Source of the DNA: Anthopleura xanthogrammica
Taxonomy: Eukaryota; Cnidaria; Anthozoa; Actiniaria; Actiniidae
Direction of reading: 5' to 3'
Length of the DNA: 64,000 nucleotides
NCBI GenBank assembly: GCA_964019055.1
Contig: OZ025218.1
Coordinates: 10,475,486-10,539,485, forward strand
In this document: positions 44,301-57,150 of the stretch, piece by piece
How the letters are laid out: each line of letters starts with the position of its first letter
Numbering within the stretch: the first letter of the stretch is position 1
Program-made: the position numbers and the translations under genes
The notes under the pieces: model-generated
Database searches by the model: none
Seen by the model: only the letters and a program-made list of their open reading frames with translations
Told to the model about the DNA's origin: nothing

Positions 44301-47300
44301 AGAACCGATGGGTCAATTGCTTTCCAATCGTTTAAAAATGTAAATCATTTCATAAAATGAAGAGTAGACGACCAAAAACCCGAAAAAGTTGAACCACAAA
44401 AAATCAATCGCTCCAACCTTATTGTTAAAACCTATTGTTCAGAAAACTAACAAGCTAAGAAATATTTCATCGGCTGCTATATTTACAGGTTATAAAACAA
44501 TCTCAATTCATATATAGATTGTGCTGTCGAATCTACTAGCAATGTTGCTATGACAACGAATATTCTTAATAACAATATTATAGTTGTTGAGAGATCGTGT
44601 TTTCATATTATTTTATGGCCAAATTTTCTCTATCTTGATCGGGACTTCTACGTTTGAAAATTCAAAAACGATGATAAAAATATTAATAAAAACGTCTAAA
44701 ACGAAAATTTACTTATTCCTAAATGATTATAATATAGATTAGTTAGGAAAAAATCGATCAGTATTCATCGATAAAAGAAAAAATTAAATGTTTTTTTTAC
44801 ATAAAGAAAAATGGATTATTGGCCTTTCTATATCACTAAAACTCAACAAAAAAAAAAACATCCCACGAGCGAAAAAATAAATTTTATTCAAAACCTAGAT
44901 TTTTATAATACTGTTTTTTTTTGAATAAGAAAACTAATAATACTGATATCATCATTTTTTTGGTGCTTGTTAATAGTAATCGTCCCACACCTTGAGAAAT
45001 TTCCACACGTTTGTAACAACAAGTTTTCCCTTTATTCCTAATTGCACAAAAATGGCTTTGAAAAATTTCAGTATTACGATGTGAATTATGAATCATTTCT
45101 TTCGATGGTATATATATGCTCCAAAGAACAGAACATAACAGCTTTCTTTCATTGTTGGAAACAGGATCATGTTATATTCTTTTGAAGCCGACATCGAACG
45201 AATTAAGACACTCATTTATAACATTTTCTATTTTGATATCGAGAAATTATTCTCGTACGCATAGCTTCAACTGACGTTCTTTTTAATATCCAAACGAGTC
45301 GCCAAATATTAAATATAGATTGTCTGAAACAGCTCCAACAGCCAGGAATATTCTTGATATGATACCCCAAGCCAAAACACAAACTTAACTTCTATAAATC
45401 ATGTAGTAAAAAAAGAAAGAATGTATAATGAAAATCAAATTGATATTTTCTAAATTTAACACGAAATGGGACTGAAATTATCTAGTGTTAATATTATTGA
45501 CAAAAATGATGACAAATGTTTGGCTTTCTCTTTCAATATTTCATCTATTGTATTGGGCTTTAACTGGATAGCAATGGTAGGCTTGATCGATCAAACATGT
45601 TAAAAAATATTACACGTTTTTCTAAGGTTGGAGACACGTTAGAAAATATGACCAATGTATTTATTTATGCTTACATGAATCAGGAGTCAAACGTTGTTTT
45701 AAGCCGGAGGGTATAAGCAACCTCTAGGCTGATCTAACCGAATCAAGGCACGGCTAATTCACAGATGGAATTGGGATTTTATAGTGAGCGTGCTGGGTTT
45801 TCAGTGTGGAAGGAAGAAAACTGGGGAACCCGGAGAAAACCCCTTGAATCAAGGGCGAGACCTAACAAACTCTACTCACATGTGATGCAGAGTCAAGGAA
45901 TCAAACCCGAGACCACGGAGGCGAGAGGCGAGTGGACTACCACTACACCACCCTTGATCAGTCCCTTGCAGCTAACAATTTAGGGATTCAATACAAGCTG
46001 ACTAATATGTGTATATTTTATTACTTTTCACCAGGATATGGTCACATAGCTCCAATCACGGTATGGGGGAGATTTCTTTGTATTATATATGCCCTTTTTG
46101 GCATTCCACTGACTGGTCTTACACTTCGGTCGATCGGTAACAGAATTTCAGAGTTCATAGCTGCGACGATCAAGACACTAGATCGACGAATATACAACCG
46201 TGAAACAGAAAAAATCGAAATCAAGACTGCTTTTTTGGCATTTGCAGCACTATGGTTTATAATTCTCATTCCCGCTGTAGGTTTTTCATTTATCGAGAAA
46301 TGGCCTTATCAAGATGCGGTTTATTTTTGTTTTGTAACGTTAACCACTATTGGTTTCGGGGACTTTGTCCCAGGACAAGGTAGAACCCAATATGAAGAAG
46401 GCGTTGAAGCATTATTAGAGTTTCTTAATCTTTTTTACATGGTTCTTGGACTGGCTGTAATGTCTGGTGTGATTGTTTCGATCAGTGGAGTTATAGAGGA
46501 GAAGACTAAGAACTTCGGTGCTGTGGACCCACTCGAAGCACTTCGAAACATCCGAGTAGAAAACTTGAACTCACGTGCGCTCAAAAAGCTGGGTTATAAG
46601 ATGGGTCCTGGAATGGGGCCACCAGGAGCGCCTGGTCCACCAAACCACGATGCAACTATGAATAGCCGGCTCCCGCCAAAATTAGCACCAAAGATACCCC
46701 CGGTCGCGGCTGCGGGCAATGATCGAACTATGGAACGAAGCCGTTCGGCGGAAGCAATGGATTTTCAAGGGCCAACGCCCGTTATGTATCTTAATAAAAG
46801 AAATGGAAATATACCATCTAGCGGGAAGGATGAGAACAAAACAGGAAGCCCGACTGGCTCAAAAATGTTTAATAATAAAATAGCACCAGTGACGTTACCG
46901 GAAAACCAAGCAATAACGAACAGCCCGAGCAGAAAGCTCGATTTACGGAAACGTTCCGAACACAATTCTACGAGTACGGAGAGTGCCGAAGAGGCACGAG
47001 CGAGCGACGAGGATAGCGAAGTAAAGACAATTAACGAGCTCAATGACCTCAGAGAAGAGGCGGAACTAGATGCTTGTGAGCCTGTCAATCATGAACCCAA
47101 GAATAACTTGGTGAGTAAATCAATATCTATCCAACAATTCCTTGCGCGTTGGGTAATGCCGACGTCATAGCGCACAGGCAGCCATCTTGGTTTTGAAGAG
47201 CAACCGTCAGCTTGTTACAGTGGACTAAATTTCATCTACTATCTTATGTAACTCGATTCGAAGCAAATTCTTAGGATAAAATTAGAATGTTTTAAGCACT

Positions 47301-50300
47301 CCACCATAGGACGGTAGCAGGGGGCCTGAGTTGTAATGTAGTTCATCTTTTTTCAATATCGTCACAAGTACAAACAGCTGGTTCCCATACTTGATTGCAA
47401 GTACGTAAAAGAAAGTCTGCTAACGTAAAAACACTTATTTTGGCGATGAAAAATCGTTAGAATTCTCTCAGGGGTGTTAACCGGAACACCAGGAGTGTTA
47501 GTCTGCCGTCAAGACCAAGGAAACACATCATAGGAACTAAACTGACAAACCGCATGAAATTCTATTTTTGCAGTTAGACTAAACTTTACCTTGATTACTG
47601 AGTTCTTAGCTACATTTCTTCACCTTTCGCAAAACTTCGTTAAAACTTTAAACATGATTTGACACGTCACGTGATAGATCACGTGACTGAAAAAAAGACC
47701 TACGTGACAAATCCCAGTCACTCGCAGAGTCCCTTATTCTCTAGAGTCCATTAATATTTTTGTATTTCGTACTTTTCTTTTTGAAATCTTAACTCATAAA
47801 ATCACGTGAAAAGAGAATTTAGAATCCTTTTTAAAATTATTTGTTTCTCTGTTTTGGCTGTCATTTCAAAGAGATCTACAAATTTTTACCAATTTTGAAA
47901 TCAGTTAAACCATGCTTTAAAGGTCTGGTTCGATATCATTTTTTGCTTGCTACTACATCTTAAGTTCTTCAATCATAAGAATTTCAATCAAAACATAAAA
48001 TAAAATAGAAAAAGTTACAATGTAGAAACACTGGAACATTTGGCGCCAAAGAGACAAATCATATGATGAATGTTTTGTTAGTTCGCTTTGTGTTATCCAA
48101 CCTCAAACACAGAGAGCAAATATTTGAACAGAATTTGTTAGAAAACAAACAGCAAGTCGTGTGGACCATCGCGTTGTTTTCTTTACGTGCTGCAGTAATT
48201 GTTTTGTAATGTGCATTTTGAATCCCCGTTATAGGACTAGCCAACATAATCAGCTTTCGCGCACACTGGCGCCCACTATTTCGAGAAGTTAGCAACGTTT
48301 AACGACCTCGTTTACCGAAACACTTTGATTTTCGTGCCATCTCTAAGATATTTTGTTGGAATGAGTCATTAAAAGACGGTATAAGCCATAAGTCTGATTC
48401 TTAATAAATAAAAGCATTAGCATCCATTTGTCGCCGAGAAGCGTTGACAATCAACTGGTTAACATGTGGCGCCTTCGAGAATTGTCATGGTAACCGGTTA
48501 AAGATTACACCAACCATCCATCCATCCAGCCCTTTAGACTCCGCTAGCTTCCTTCCTCCTTTTACCGTTATTTATGGATGCATTCTCATCTTAAAAAAAT
48601 TACAAACCTTCACAAATTTTCAATTTTTTTCCCCCAATTTTCCCCGGCAAACGTTATAGTTTTACCAATTCATTTTATAGATTAGTTATTTTTCAAAAGA
48701 GAATAATTTCCGTAAAATTTTCAAACTAGATAAAAAAAAAGACGTTGAATAAAATCGTTCATAAGATTTTTAATATCTTCTCAAAGATATCGTCTATTGC
48801 GCCATAAAAAGAGCAAATAAATATCTGTCGACGTGTTTTGTTTTTGTTATTTTCAAATTGAATATGCAGTTAGTTATGGAACGAGAGAAGATTTATTAGT
48901 TTTCATTCGCCACAGGTTTTTCCCTTCATCGATCTATATCGAGGGTTCTGGCAAATCCCCTACCGTTAGCAATATGTGAATTATCAATCTTTCTCACAGT
49001 GATCTTTATCATCCATTAGCTTTGAAAAGGATAAGTCAAACTGAAAAACGAAATAAAATTATCATTAGGAAGCAAGAAGTGTTTTGGGATTTGCCTCGTC
49101 ACGCCCAGTATCTATCCATCGCTTAAGGCCATATTGGCGCCATCACTTCACATCTAAAAGCAGAATGCTCTCCTTAATAACACCATCGATATTTTTGAAG
49201 TATTCGTATCGTCGATAGGATTATTTATATTTTATTTTCTTTAGATTGAACACGAATATTTATCAGCTAAGAAATATTGTTCTTGCGAGGTATTGCGCGT
49301 CTGGAAGAAACGGAAAATAATCCTGATTCGGTAAAATTTTGATCGTATTCATATCGAATTGTATGAACTTTCGTTCTTTTTTCACCCTACAAATGTCCAA
49401 GGAAAGAAAAATGAAAGAGAAATGATTTTCGCATTATTGAATGATTTCTTTTATCGAATTTTATTCACTCAATACCTCATAGTAATCCTACAAGAATTGA
49501 AAATACAATATAACCACTCGCAAATACTTTCCAATTCAGTTAATTTTAAAATATTTACATTAATTTACCAACTTTCTCAGAATCCAAAAAACGCTAAGTT
49601 AAAAAAATAGCAGTTGCATTTTGCAGTAGCTTTAATGGGTATAACAACATACTGATCGTTGGTTCCCACAGCCGCCATGTGTTGGCTGAACGTTACGAAA
49701 TATTTGTCTTATTATATCAACCAACATGCCACGGCTACTATTATTCCAATCTCTTGCCGCAGTAAAAGCACGAAAACCACCTACATGTATACTAGTATTG
49801 GTGTTCAATCAAGAGAATTCAAGAGAATTATATGACAAAAGACACGGTGGCCATGTTGGTTGATATAACAAATCTTTTGTTGAATTCATCCAACATGGCG
49901 GCTATATTCAGGAAATATTCATTTAACAAAAAAATATCAACAAAATTCGGTTGCATAAAATAAAAGAGCACCTGTCACGAAGAAGCCACCAAAATGTTTT
50001 TGACGTCATATGTGACATCAATGTAAAACAGGCCAAGACCTGGTTATGGTGTTATTGATTCGGACCCCGCCTTGTTTTTCTCTAAGTAGTTAAATTGATA
50101 ATGACGTCATATCAAAGTGACGTCATCGGGACGTTATAACGACGTCATAACAAAGTGACGCCATGGGGAAGTCATAACAAAGTGACGTAATGGGGAAGTC
50201 ATAACAAAGTGACGTCATGGGGAAGTCATAACAAAGTGACGTCATGGGTTGTGTCCTTCATGTTTTTCAACGTTACTCAGTTTGTTTTGTTCGTCTTTAC

Positions 50301-50758
50301 AGGTGATTCAGGTCCAAGTCACACCCATGCCATCACCAAGGGAATCACCTGTACATACGAGACCATCAATCGATAGCATATCTACAAGCCAGAAAAACGA
50401 AGACCCTGATACTGAACCAATAGAGACGTATGAAGGATCCCTTAAGGGTAGTATTGACTCGTCTAATGCCTTCCAATCTGATAGAACTACAGCTGTCGAG
50501 CATTCGAAAATAAATGAAACGTTCGAGAAAGACAATGAGTCGCCGGTAACGAATCCGTTCTCACAGAATGCGAAGGCGAAACAAAATCCACCTCATAAAG
50601 CGAAAACGAACGATGTCAAAAACAACCCGCGAACTAAGAATGGAATTATACCGAGAAATACGCATTCGAGACAAAATGTCAAAAAACAAGGGAGAACGTT
50701 TAAGCCTGTTGAACATATAGATCTTGGAGATAAAACTATATCAAAGGTATCGAGGTGA
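41359..50758 (+). CDS. Two-pore-domain K+ channel (K2P, TREK/TALK-like) with long C-terminal tail
   Basis: Exons 41359-41701, 46035-47110 and 50303-50758 join in frame (phases 1 and 0) to 624 aa. M1 is LLRIVLFLVYLLLGAAVFHL (11-30). The extracellular cap carries glycosylation sites NFT, NTT and NGS. Pore loop 1, TTIGYGHIAP (112-121), is built across the first splice junction. M2, M3 (AFLAFAALWFIILIPAVGF) and pore loop 2 TTIGFGDFVPG (218-228) follow, then M4 (FYMVLGLAVMSGVIVSISG). This order defines a K2P leak channel that sets resting potential; two such subunits form one pore. The cap contains no cysteine, unlike most K2Ps. After M4 a ~350-residue tail is disordered (a PPGAPGPP run, RSRSAEAMD, acidic and basic patches, TNPFSQ). 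Reading past the exon 2 donor gives an alternative end after VSKSISIQQFLARWVMPTS (stop at 47168-47170). Intron 1 is 4.3 kb. Confidence 0.93.
41702..46034. other. Large first intron of the K2P gene
   Basis: AT-rich intron from donor GTAAGT (41702) to acceptor TTTTCACCAG (46034). Apart from the SINE at 45760-45960 I see no gene or clear mobile element. Short frames are at chance level for this composition. Confidence 0.75.
45760..45960 (-). mobile_element. tRNA-derived SINE, near complete (minus orientation)
   Basis: Read on the minus strand: AAGGGTGGTGTAGTGGTAGT (A-box), then GGTTTGATTCC (B-box), ATGTGAGTAGAGTTTGTTAG, TTGATTCAAGGGGTTTTCTC, CGGGTTCCCCAGTTTTCTTC and CTTCCACACTGAAAACCCAG. It ends about 75 bp before the K2P exon 2 acceptor, so the exon frame appears extended upstream through the SINE; this extension is not coding. 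Confidence 0.85.
49671..49907. mobile_element. Foldback element with GCCGCCATGT / ACATGGCGGC ends
   Basis: Left: AGCCGCCATGTGTTGGCTGA and TTATTATATCAACCAACATG. Right: CATGTTGGTTGATATAACAA and TTCATCCAACATGGCGGCTA. Arms of about 65 bp surround a 115-bp centre with a GAGAATTCAAGAGAATT duplication. In the second K2P intron. Confidence 0.75.
50100..50246. repeat. 27-bp tandem array of TGACGTCA (CRE) sites in a K2P intron
   Basis: At least four copies of a 27-bp unit, AAGTGACGTCATGGGGAAGT plus CATAACA, preceded by two looser copies containing TGACGTCATAT and CGACGTCATAACA. Across the block there are four perfect TGACGTCA palindromes and three single-base variants (GACGCCA, GACGTAA, ACGACGTCA). 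The last unit ends about 57 bp before the exon 3 start. Confidence 0.88.
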
Positions 50759-51225
50759 TAATGATCGAGGAATGTGTCCCACACGTTAGAATCTGATCAA
50801 CGGTACCTTGATGGTCCTGCATGCAGCTTGTCTGGCGGTCCCTGTTGGGGTCAGCGGTCAACCTTGTGTAAGCATGCGCCCATCGTCCCATGATGCATGA
50901 TGCATGAGAGGTGTTTACTATCTGAGCGTGTTGTTCCGATGAGCCAGAGCTGGAAAGAATCGACATGGAAAGTCTATATAAGTACGTTAAAACAATTTTC
51001 GTAAATAATACTCTACACAACTGCACTTATGGAAATGTCAATCAAGTTTTAGCAATATTTTGCAATTCTCTTCGATCCTGACGTCTTTCTACACTCAAAT
51101 TTGAACAAGAAAATACTTCACAAGGACTTCATAAATGGTATGATGGACAGCTAATCAAAACATGTGATTACTTCATGGATCACCTGACCTAATTATTCAG
51201 ATCATTGAATGTTTCGAAAGCATTT

Positions 51226-51445
51226 CAATGTCACGTCACGTGATTTTGAGTAGTCTATGTCACGAGTCCATTACTGTTCACTGTCACGTGACTTTGAGTA
51301 GTCTATGTCACATGACCATTACTGTTCACTGTCACGTGACTTTGGGTGGTCTATGTCACATGACCATTACCGTTCACTGTCACGTTAGTTTTGGTGATCT
51401 ATGTCACATGACTTGAACTGTTAAGTAACACGTGACCTTAGGTGG
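51226..51445. repeat. 48-bp tandem repeat carrying GTCACGTGAC
   Basis: Four to five units of about 48 bp, for example TGTCACGTGACTTTGAGTAG, then TCTATGTCACATGACCATTA and CTGTTCAC. Each unit holds one CACGTG (or decayed CACGTT) and one CACATG E-box. The 62-aa Cys/His-rich frame over it (51228-51416) is periodic only because 48 is divisible by three. Confidence 0.88.
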
Positions 51446-53237
51446 TCTGGATCAGTTGGTTTTGATTTATTTCCAAGCTAAAAAGTTATGTTAAAGTACC
51501 TAGCATGATTACTTTACTTCACTCGAACCAAGCCCGAATACTTTTAATCGGAATGAGATTATCTGAGTTAACAGTAAAGAAAGAAAAGATACTGAAGGGA
51601 AAAGACAGGTCTGTCTTGGTTCGAGCGCTTTTACAATAATGTATTATATATATTATTTATTATTATATTGAATTCACATAATTGCACCAGTCTTATGTTA
51701 TATTATGAATCAGTCTGCAATCAATCAAATATTTAACACAAAATAGCGACTAAGAAATTGTCTTGTACGTAGATTTTGATAACTCGAACTCCATTTCCTA
51801 CATGAGCACGAGGACAGTCTCACTTAGACGCCATGTTTTCCACTTCAAACCCTTTTCAAATCTACTACTTTTGTCGTGTCGCGTGGGACAATCAATTTAG
51901 TTCCAAGCCTTCATTATTTCATCTAAGCTCTAAACACATAAACTACATGATGTTCATAATGAAAAACTTCGTTTCTCCCACTAGTTTTTTTTTTTTAACA
52001 CCAGTGGTAGGATTAAAAATTATTAACCACCTGCATGGTCACCTAGGAAACGAGAACAATTTAGAAAACATTGAGACTAATTTTATCGCAGAATAATTGA
52101 AGTTTAGAACTTCGTAGTCCACGTTACACAGAAAATACATCCTCAGGCGTCGGCGGTCGTGAGGTCTTCAGGGGTTGACGCTGTTCACGTACTTTATTCA
52201 CTCAATACAAATTCAAACCACAATTTTTTTTCATTTCTTTTTTTTCCAAAAAAGTTTCAATTAATGTTTCAATTGACCTGCTATTCGACAAACACATTTG
52301 TGCAAGATTTTTTAAATCTGACTTGACTTGATCCTCGACGATCTTGATCTAAAAAAAACGTTACCTCTGATTTGTATTGAAAACAGGATTTTCATCTCTA
52401 GTTTTTAGCTTCTATATTTTTTGAAGGAAAGGAATTGTTGCGCAGTTAAATAGTGCAATTTAAGAGAGCCCTTTTACTCCTAGGTGACTGAAGATGATAA
52501 TAACTATGTTGCTTCAGTATAATCTTGATTCTTCTTGCTGACGGTCACTGAGTCGATGAAAGAAAGGCTAGGAACCACAGTTTATTCATTCATAGAAACC
52601 ATAAGTCAAATATAATGGAGTTTTATCAGTAATTCTTTTGATGATTTTCAACTTTGAACTCATGTCTCATTAATATTTTGTAATTAGTTTTATTTTCAGG
52701 ATCGTTTGAATGAATACACCGCGATCTAAAAAAAGCACTCGATTGGCTTGTTTTAAAACAATCAAAATTACAAGAAAACATTGAAAGATTTGCAAATCCA
52801 CAAAAAGGACAAAACTTTAAGATAATTCAGGTTATTTATACTTCAATATTTATAAAAGACTGAGTTTAGAAAATCAATTCTTTCAACAACAAAAATGAAA
52901 AATGGAATAAAATTGTCCATTCTAGCCAGCGGCTACAGGTAGCCATGGTAACAAGTGACGTCAGTTTTACGCCATCTATTCATAAGCTCTACTGTCTCGG
53001 AATTGTAAATATCTTGTAAATAAATACCTTGATAAACGATCCACATCCATACATAGTAATTATATATTTAGTATAATTTATTTATGAATAAACAAATGAC
53101 TTCAGAAAAACAGACATCACATTGTAAATAGAAAAACGAATACTTTAGAATAAAGAAATCTTTTTCAATTGAATGTAGTGGCTATCTTGAGATTGTGCAA
53201 CTTTGTACAACTTTGGGCGGGGTCTCCAACAAACTGG

Positions 53238-53575
53238 CATCACGTGATCAGAAAATTTTACACGTGATCATACGTAACGACCTAGTGTCGAAATATTAGT
53301 GATCACGTGACTTACTCGTGATTACTTTTTAAAACGTTGTGACTGTTCGTATCACCACAACTGACCTGGTCTACCTTGACTACAAACATCTATATGATGA
53401 TGGTTGTGCCCAAGCTAGTCCAGCATCCATCTTGTTTATCTCAAATCACATGCATGGAAATGATTTCTCTAGGTAGTGTACGGTCACGTGATCATGTCCT
53501 ACAGTCACGTGAGAATGCGTGATTGTACAATCACGTGATGGAGTGAACGCGCAATCACACGACAATGTCTACAAC
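53238..53575. promoter_or_regulatory. Cluster of TCACGTGA palindromes
   Basis: Seven CACGTGA-type sites in about 300 bp: ATCACGTGATC (53240), ACACGTGATC (53262), GATCACGTGACTT (53303), GGTCACGTGATC (53484), AGTCACGTGAG (53502) and AATCACGTGATGG (53531), with half sites at 53322 and 53552. Together they bracket about 160 bp of ordinary sequence. TCACGTGA is the site of MITF/TFE/USF-type bHLH-ZIP factors; function here is inference. Confidence 0.55.
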
Positions 53576-54284
53576 CACGCATATCATAAACGAAGAAACT
53601 TCATGAATGTTTTCCCGCGTTCTGACTACCAGGTCTAAGTCGGCTGTCACTGCCGTTACCAAGGCAACCACTGACGTTAACGTTTGTCCAGGATGTTGAC
53701 CTATATTAGTGTATGACAGCATCGGTCTTTAAGGTTACTCAAATTAAACAGAAAAAATTGAAAATTGTTATTGATAAACAAAGGAAGCGCAGGATTTCAT
53801 TACAGTAAGATAAATATCCAGGAAACTAAAGTTCTTAATACATTCCAATCTGGCACTTTGATGGCTTTCCGTGACGTCCCTAAACTATGGTTGTTAAAAG
53901 GTGGGGATGAATCTGGCTGACTAACTGACAGATTAATATCAATAAAAAAGCTTAAAACTTCAGGAAGGAATCCTTCTTCTTAGGCTCAATTTTTTGACAT
54001 GAAATTGGAAGGAGTGAGTGTTCAATTTGTAACTAGTTTTTTTGTATGTTTGCGTGTGAAAAGAAGACAAAATACGCGCACACATACAGATCAGTTGATA
54101 ATACTTGCTTCCTGTTTGTTTCATACACAGCAGTTATCATGTTATTGTGACAAAACTTTATCGGTATTTCAAAGAGATTCAGTAACATTCTGGAGTAAAG
54201 TACCTCTTGAAACGGTTTCATTAGGGACGGATGTAGAGGTAGGATACTTGACGTAGTAAAACATAATATTATCACCGTTCATAA

Positions 54285-54858
<574 letters not shown>

Positions 54859-57150
54859 AACAGTAACAACAACAAAGCTGTACGTTGGAATTTTCTTCGA
54901 TAGACAGAGTGATGATTTCATTAGTTGGTTGATAAGCTAGTTGGCTCAGTGAATAGCTGTTAACCATGGAATGGGTTTCTCAACACGGAACGGAAACACT
55001 TTAACAACAGTAATATAAATTCGAGCACCACTGTGATTGATCGATTTGCCTCGATTTTTCGCAATCTGATTTTCTAACATTGAAGTGTCGAGTGCCGTAG
55101 ACCTCAGAAGTGTCGAGTGCCGTAGACCTGTACTCCCCGGCATCTATCACCGCGCAAATCGAGATCGAACTACGAACATCGGTGAAGTATGTGAGTAGAC
55201 GGGGTTGCTTGTCGATTTTTTTCTTCATGTATTTCGATGGTTTTCCCCCGGTTTTCCTCTCCCTGTCAGTAACTTTAGATTCCATTTGTGGATTTAATGG
55301 ATAAGAAGCCACTCTGTAAAAATGCTACTCACTGCTCACTGCTAAACCCATTTGATTGCTTTTTGATTGACATTGGTACGTTTTCTCGCATTGTGATTGG
55401 TTGATTAGTTTAGTCAAAATGACCATCACTTCTAGCCCTTAAATGGCTTTTCTCTTACGACTGAGAAATGTGCCAGCTTGTACCATATGGTCTAACCAAA
55501 CCGGTAAGTACAAAATTCAATCATTTCCGTTTTGGTTAGTCTCAATAAGCCAAGATTAGCCGGTCCGGATGATCGGTGCATATCCAAGAATAACAATAAC
55601 GTGCTAACGACCAATCAAATCACGCGATTTGTTGGGATGCCTCAAACTGGAAACTGAAAATGAGCGTCTCTCATTTTCGATCAAACTAATGTGTTCCATG
55701 TTGTTATTCGCTTCTTTTAGGCCTATAAAAGGCGTATAAGAGCTATGATAACACTTTACTCAGCAGGGAAGGGTGGGGAGGTATTTTGTTCGAGTTAATC
55801 CCCCAGTGGGTGGGAGTGCGCAATCCGGGTCTTTCTCGAACCTTCACTTTATTACCGTACGCACGATTCTGAATGAATCTTAACATGGAGAAAAACTAAT
55901 TCCTAAACTATAACCTTCAGTACCTGAGAAATATTTTACAGTAAACCTTTGAACTAAAATAAAGCAGGTTGAAAATGACATTCCACGAGTCACGTGATCC
56001 TTTCTCACATTAGTATGCAAATATATGCAAATAATCCAAAGGACGAGTGTAATTTATCGAATTTACATCGAAGAGGTTCGCCAGCATCTAAACTTTCTTC
56101 CCAAACAGCTTCAAAACGCTGCCAGATTGAACCACAAATCACCTCTGAACTGGTTATATTTGCTTATGAGTTATTCTCAGACGCTTTGGATTATTTTTTG
56201 GTGATATGGCATGCTTCGGTTGATAATGGAGTCGATATGAAAGTCTCAATGTACTTCCAACGTTAGGTCATCACAAATCTTCAACCAACTCGTAATATTG
56301 AGTTGATAATAACTGTACTGACGGTAGCAATACGACTGGCAGCTTTCGAGCGAAGGGCTTGGCTCTCAGTCCATCGAATACACCAAAGACTCGTCAAAGA
56401 AAAATACTATTGCCAAGAAGGATAAATTCAAGTCGTACGAGAAGGAAATCTTTCAACAAGCTGGCCATTTCTTCATCTATCTACTGTTCCTTCAAGCCTA
56501 ATTATTTCCTTGCTGTAGACCGATCGATTATTTGCCTTCTACTTTTTCCAGCTTTACGAACAAATCTCTGTTTCATGACATCAGTCGTACATCGTGGAGT
56601 TTGTTGTACAACTCTAGGAAGCCATTCCGAATCAAGCGTCGTTCGCACTTTGTCTCAAATGCAAGTGCTGTAACCTTCAAGATTGCTACTAAATTTAGAC
56701 TGACTAGACTGAACATATTAAGTCTCGTATAAGACTGAATTACATCGAGAAGGCTTTTCTTTTCTTTTACTTCTTAAAGGAGCAGTCTACCCGAGAAATT
56801 GTTATCAATATATTTACCGTCAATTTCAACTGTCACATTCTTCAAGCTCACAATACTGTGTCCTGGAGTTAGTTTTTTTGCTATAAATACCCTTAAGCTT
56901 GTCAAAAGAGCTAGCTCTTGTGGTATATAATTAATTATTTGCTGCTTGGAATCATCTAGACGGCTTAAATAACTTTATGGTGGATCTTCCAACTTTGATT
57001 AAATGTAAACAAATAAGGACTCACGGACGAGTTGTAAATCTGGCGATATTCACCTATGGATCTTAATAATCCGGAAAGCCACATTAAAGCAAACGAAAAG
57101 GAAAAAGAAATTCAACCTAGAGGTTAACTGAAAATCAGAAAAATTACATT

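Larger units (their letters stand above)
47111..50302. other. Second intron of the K2P gene
   Basis: 3.2 kb intron with no gene seen. It holds TCACGTGA sites at about 47667-47690, a foldback element (49671-49907) and the tandem CRE array at 50100-50246. Confidence 0.75.

Noticed and set aside
45932..46034. Upstream extension of the K2P second exon as its own start
   Set aside because: The open frame before 46035 runs through a SINE and a clear acceptor (TTTTCACCAG), and would lack M1 and half of pore loop 1.
51228..51416. Cys/His-rich 62-aa repeat protein (zinc-finger-like look)
   Set aside because: Periodic only because the underlying minisatellite is 48 bp. No zinc-finger spacing and an alternative DNA-level explanation.
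55994..56732. Possible coding exons at 55994-56266 and 56359-56673
   Set aside because: Frames are short, overlap each other in different phases and show no recognisable motif. They might be untranslated exons of the PDZ-GEF-like gene, but this cannot be supported.
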